A DNA stretch of 64,000 nt, from contig JBOFSQ010000022.1 in NCBI GenBank assembly GCA_051651625.1, positions 1 to 64,000 of the forward strand, in the 5' to 3' direction. This document shows positions 60,746 to 64,000 of this stretch, in pieces. The notes under the pieces are model-generated. The model was given only the letters and a program-made list of their open reading frames with translations. It made no database searches and had not been told where the DNA came from. This DNA comes from JBOFSQ01 sp051651625 (GTDB taxonomy: Bacteria > Planctomycetota > Planctomycetia > Pirellulales > Thermoguttaceae). Position 1 is the stretch's first letter; every line of letters starts with the position of its first letter. Both the position numbers and the translations under genes were made by a program.

Positions 60746-62608
60746 ATGTTTTTTGGTCCAGTTCTTTCGCGTGAACTAGCACTTGCGCCACGTCGGGAAA
60801 TGACTTACGTTGCGCGGAGTCTCTACGTCGGCGCGCTCGTTTTGCTCGTGGTGACGGCGTGGCTCGTCATCAGCGGGACGCAGCTAATCCGCGACACCGG
60901 CGACTTCGCACGATTTGGCGCGATGTTATTTCAGCTCCTCGCGCCGTTCCAACTTGTGCTGCTGCTGTTCTTCGCGGCGACGACTGCGGCGGCGAGTGTC
61001 GCGCAGGAAAAAGATCGCAAGACACTCGTGCTCCTACTGATGACGCGAATGTCAAACAGCGAACTCGTACTCGGAAAACTCACCGCGTCGATGGTGCAAG
61101 TTTTGTCGATGCTTGCGGCGTCGCTCCCGATTTTGATGTTAATCGTGCTGCTCGGCGGCGTGTCATACATTCAAGTCGTGCGTGTCTTGCTGGTGACGCT
61201 GGCGGCGGCGGTTGGGTGCGGAAGTCTGGGGAGCCTCGTCGCACTCGCACGCGACAAAACTTTTCAAGCAATCTCAACAACGCTACTCGTAATCGTCGGC
61301 TGGATCGGGTTTTGGGAAGTTGTCGGCGCGGGAATCTTCGGCGCGTCGTGGTTTGGGATTGCAACGTCAAAACTTGCGGTGACGTGTAGTCCGTGGAGTG
61401 CGGTGATTACGGCGTCGCGTCCGGCGGTCGAGACCGATGTTCTCGGCCCGATAGCACCGTTTCTCGTGCTCTGGACTTTTTTGACCGTGATGCAAAACGT
61501 CGTTGCTATCGTGATGGTTCGCGTTTGGAATCCGTCGCGCGAAGCGCGTTCAGACGCGAACGTCATCGAGCAAGACACTTGGATTCGTGCCTCGCGTGCA
61601 ACTGGCAACACGCTTGCCGACGCGATTGTGATCGATTCGGTCTCGCAGCACGAAGAGAAACAGGCGGCGATGGCGACAGATGTTAACGACGTTAACAATG
61701 TTGACGAAGTTCGTGCGGTTCACGGTGTTCGTGCGGGGCGGATTCGTCACGCTTGGGACAATCCGATTTTGTGGCGTGAGGTTTGTACGCGGGCTTATGG
61801 GAAACGTGTTTGGATTGTGCAGGCGGCGTTCATTGCGTTTTTTGCGGTGTCGGCGTGGATACTCGCGGCGACGATTGAAGACCGCATCAGCGTTTCGCCT
61901 GCCGAACTCGCGGGAACGATTTTGCCGCTCTGTTTGTTGTCGTTGATTCTTGTCAATGCGCAGTCGATAACGTCGCTCACGAGCGAGCGCGACGGCGGGA
62001 CGTTTGATTTGCTGCTTGTTAGCGATTTAACGCCGCAGGAGTTTGTTTACGGAAAACTTGGCGGGATCGCGTGGAATATGAAGTGGGTGATTTTGTTGCC
62101 GCTGCTTTTGTGTGGTTTTCTGTGGTGGCGTGACGTGCTTTCGCCGACGCATACGGCGATGTTACTCGGTGGACTTGTCACGCTTTATCTGTTCGTTGCG
62201 ATGGTTGGGCTTCACATCGGAATGAACTACACCGCGACGCGACAGGCGACGGCGATGAGTTTGGGCGTGATATTTTTTCTGTTTGTTGGCGTGGCGTGCT
62301 GCATCTGGATTATGGTTGCGTTCAACGGTTCGTTTGAGACGCAGCTTCAGCCGTTTCTTGCGTTTATGGTTGGCGGCGGGATTGGGCTTTATGTGACGCT
62401 TGGTGCGCGGAATCCGTCGTCGGCGATTGCGCTTGCGTCGTTTATTCTGCCGATAGCGACGTTTTATGCGATAACGAGTTTGCTTCTTGGTTACTGGCAC
62501 CTCGTTTTTGTGGCGATAGTCGGCGCGTATGGATTTACGACGCTTGCAATGTTTGTCCCCGCGATTGCGGAGTTTGACGTTGCCACCGGACGCACCACCG
62601 CTGATTAG
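60746..62608 (+). CDS. ABC-2 type transporter permease, two-module form
   Basis: The 620-residue membrane protein has about six hydrophobic segments in its first 280 residues and six in its last 270, so it looks like two ABC-2 permease modules in one chain. Recurring cytoplasmic motifs are VAQEKDRKTLVLLLMTRMSNSELVLGKL and TSERDGGTFDLLLVSDLTPQEFVYGKL, characteristic of ABC-2 permeases. The linker (about 295-335) contains a nine-base-periodic repeat. The likely ATPase partner is the gene at 55141-56076. The transported substrate is unknown. Confidence 0.88.
   Translation: MFFGPVLSRELALAPRREMTYVARSLYVGALVLLVVTAWLVISGTQLIRDTGDFARFGAMLFQLLAPFQLVLLLFFAATTAAASVAQEKDRKTLVLLLMTRMSNSELVLGKLTASMVQVLSMLAASLPILMLIVLLGGVSYIQVVRVLLVTLAAAVGCGSLGSLVALARDKTFQAISTTLLVIVGWIGFWEVVGAGIFGASWFGIATSKLAVTCSPWSAVITASRPAVETDVLGPIAPFLVLWTFLTVMQNVVAIVMVRVWNPSREARSDANVIEQDTWIRASRATGNTLADAIVIDSVSQHEEKQAAMATDVNDVNNVDEVRAVHGVRAGRIRHAWDNPILWREVCTRAYGKRVWIVQAAFIAFFAVSAWILAATIEDRISVSPAELAGTILPLCLLSLILVNAQSITSLTSERDGGTFDLLLVSDLTPQEFVYGKLGGIAWNMKWVILLPLLLCGFLWWRDVLSPTHTAMLLGGLVTLYLFVAMVGLHIGMNYTATRQATAMSLGVIFFLFVGVACCIWIMVAFNGSFETQLQPFLAFMVGGGIGLYVTLGARNPSSAIALASFILPIATFYAITSLLLGYWHLVFVAIVGAYGFTTLAMFVPAIAEFDVATGRTTAD
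61682..61735 (+). repeat. In-frame 9-bp-period repeat inside the permease linker
   Basis: Six units of nine bases (GTTAACGAC, GTTAACAAT, GTTGACGAA, GTTCGTGCG, GTTCACGGT, GTTCGTGCG) encode VND, VNN, VDE, VRA, VHG, VRA. The period and the GTNNAC pattern match the intergenic (R)TGGACNNN arrays elsewhere in the window. Confidence 0.75.
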
Positions 62609-62611
62609 ATT

Positions 62612-62705
62612 AATCAGAACACGAAGCGTAAGCGAGTGCCAGAATCAGTGGTCGGTGGTTAGTGGTCAGCAATCAGAACACGCTGCGTAAGCGAGTGCCC
62701 GAATC
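62612..62705 (+). repeat. Two GAAGCGTAAGCGAGTGCC repeats
   Basis: Forward copies at 62612-62647 and 62671-62705 (the second with CGCTGCG in place of CGAAGCG) are joined by AGTGGTCGGTGGTTAGTGGT in the gap before the DUF1559 gene. Confidence 0.85.
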
Positions 62706-62832
62706 AGTGCACGCATCGTGGGCGAATGTTTCTCTGTTGCTTTCCCCCTTCCCTACGGGGCGGTTTGTGGGTATCATTCTATTGTGTCGTTTGTGGTTAC
62801 GGGTCAAAGTTTTTTCACACGAGGAGGTTTTT

Positions 62833-63924
62833 ATGGAACGGAAAAGAACAGTCCGCTTTGGGTTTACGCTTGTTGAGTTGTTGGTTGTGGTGTCGATCAT
62901 TGCGATGCTGGCGGGGTTGATGCTGGTCGGCGTCAACACCGCACGCGAAAGCGCACGCCGCGCAACATGCCTCAACAACCAAAAACAACTCGGCACGGCA
63001 ATGCAATCGTTCGCCGCAAGCAAAGAACGTTTGCCGGGAATGGTGGAGAGGCAACTCTCGAACTGTGACTTGTCGTGGTGCCACCTTCTCTTGCCCTACA
63101 TCGGCGAGAACAAGCGGTACGAAAACGCACTCAAGAACGCGGGCAACGTCGAAGGCGCGACGCCCGCCCCCACGAGCGGACTTACGATCTTCGTCTGCAC
63201 GTCGTCGCATCGCGGCGCGAACGAACCGAACTTGACGTATGTCGTGAATGCGGGGCCAGCACACTGTTTGGCAGCGAACACTGTCACATATCCGCCAGCG
63301 TATGCTGGCATGGATAGCGGACCGCCACCAAGACCAAAGTATGACTTTGCCAATCTCAGCCTTTTCATCGACCGCCGCGACGCGAACTACAGAGACCTGC
63401 GAACGCGCGTCAAGCTCGACGCCGAATCAATCCCCGATGGACTCTCCAACACTATATTGCTCACGGAAAATGTGCAAGGTGGGATGTGGGCGAATGCGTC
63501 ATCGGGGGCGACGTTCGTTGATTCCACAGCTGCGGTTGCACCAGCACCACCTACCGCCGCCGCGAGAGTCAACATCGGTAACTTCGGTTTTCTTTGGGGG
63601 GTGGAGCAAATGATCGGAGCGACCAACATCGGTGTCAACAGCAACGTTGCGGTTCCAGATATGTTCGGGAGTCCCGATTACGCTCGCCCATCATCAAACC
63701 ATCCCGGCATTGTCCACATCCTGATGGCCGATGGAAGTGTACGACCTTTGAGCAACGAGGTTGATCCACAAAACGTCTACACGGCGATGTTCTGCCCCAG
63801 CGACAAAGACGCGGTAGACCTCAAAACGATTATTAAGTCTGGTGCAGCGGGAAGTGAAACGGAAACAACAACGGCGTGGGGTGCCAACTGGTGGGGGGGA
63901 TCGACACCGACACCGCACCCATAA
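62833..63924 (+). CDS. DUF1559 type II-secretion-like pseudopilin
   Basis: The 363-residue protein has a prepilin-type N-terminus (FGFTLVELLVVVSIIAMLAGL), so the leader is probably cleaved before the Phe of FTLVE. The DUF1559 body (NNQKQLGTAMQSFAAS, SIPDGLSNTILLTEN) ends with the family motif H-X9-DG, visible as HPGIVHILMADG near 310-321. Planctomycetes carry many such paralogues; surface or fibre roles are assumed, not shown. GAGGAGG at 62821-62827 is a strong ribosome binding site. The frame extends further upstream through a repeat. Confidence 0.95.
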   Translation: MERKRTVRFGFTLVELLVVVSIIAMLAGLMLVGVNTARESARRATCLNNQKQLGTAMQSFAASKERLPGMVERQLSNCDLSWCHLLLPYIGENKRYENALKNAGNVEGATPAPTSGLTIFVCTSSHRGANEPNLTYVVNAGPAHCLAANTVTYPPAYAGMDSGPPPRPKYDFANLSLFIDRRDANYRDLRTRVKLDAESIPDGLSNTILLTENVQGGMWANASSGATFVDSTAAVAPAPPTAAARVNIGNFGFLWGVEQMIGATNIGVNSNVAVPDMFGSPDYARPSSNHPGIVHILMADGSVRPLSNEVDPQNVYTAMFCPSDKDAVDLKTIIKSGAAGSETETTTAWGANWWGGSTPTPHP

Positions 63925-64000
63925 TCGCAGCGGTGAGAAACGGTGCGTGAATCATCGTGGAAGGCGTCAGCGAGCGTTGCGAGCGATTTCGCTGCGTTCA
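63925..64000. other. Right edge of window, no feature seen
   Basis: These 76 bases after the DUF1559 stop show no recognisable gene, hairpin or repeat of the families above. Confidence 0.5.

Overview
The window reads as a piece of a planctomycete chromosome (phylum Planctomycetota). The taxon-specific clues are a DUF1559 pseudopilin with an FTLVELLVV-type N-terminus and an H-X9-DG motif at the right edge, an exosortase coupled to a Wzc/GumC-like chain-length protein, the squalene-pathway enzyme HpnC, DUF6807 (PmoA-family) and GH99-like secreted proteins, a FIST of zinc-ribbon/SUMF1 proteins, and a remnant of a planctomycete-type Ser/Thr kinase. The metabolic genes point to a fermentative anaerobe or facultative anaerobe: bifunctional AdhE, the [FeFe]-hydrogenase maturase HydG, an ADP-forming acyl-CoA synthetase, Pgi and class II aldolase. 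This placement is an inference from gene content; no rRNA or tRNA gene was seen.

Layout. 1-4.9 kb: end of a HAD hydrolase, pgi, a large GH99-like secreted protein. 5-9 kb: an accessory patch with a frameshifted mini-autotransporter, a PD-(D/E)XK-like protein with 33-bp tandem repeats, two small unknown genes behind a duplicated 98-bp leader, and a kinase remnant. 8.8-15.2 kb (minus): a secreted unknown, then the exosortase and chain-length/tyrosine-kinase pair with a 4-bp overlap. 15.6-22.9 kb: adhE, rnpA, a glutamine-amidotransferase-like protein, a BtaB-like methyltransferase, an RsuA/RluB pseudouridine synthase and a lone sulfate-binding lipoprotein. 23-31.9 kb: a disordered Arg-rich protein, serA, fba, a radical SAM protein, an exported cupin, hydG, a secreted zinc-ribbon protein. 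32.2-37.5 kb: a 1768-residue autotransporter. 38-53 kb: SUMF1 protein, asnS plus a coupled small gene, a hybrid histidine kinase, a Tat-exported TIM-barrel protein, a DUF6807 protein, a PaaI thioesterase, then an operon-like minus-strand run (zinc-ribbon membrane protein, aroF, hpnC, Nudix) and a SprA-like protein. 53.7-63.9 kb (plus): tyrS, ABC ATPase, a CinA-like/nucleotidyltransferase fusion overlapping queC, acd, an ABC-2 permease and the DUF1559 protein.

Non-coding structure is the most unusual aspect. Nearly every intergenic gap carries dispersed repeats of several families: (i) a roughly 145-bp nested-palindrome element with 17-bp terminal inverted repeats, nine whole or partial copies; (ii) GAAGCGTAAGCGAGTGCC repeats, often head-to-head; (iii) CCTATAGG palindromes; (iv) 9-bp-period (R)TGGACNNN arrays, one of which appears to have entered a coding sequence in frame; (v) an element of about 220 bp with CTAACAAGTTT ends; (vi) GCCCCAACGGGGC and GGGAATGACG hairpins. 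None encodes a transposase, so all look like non-autonomous elements. Many genes lack a clear Shine-Dalgarno sequence. No CRISPR array or complete insertion sequence was found.
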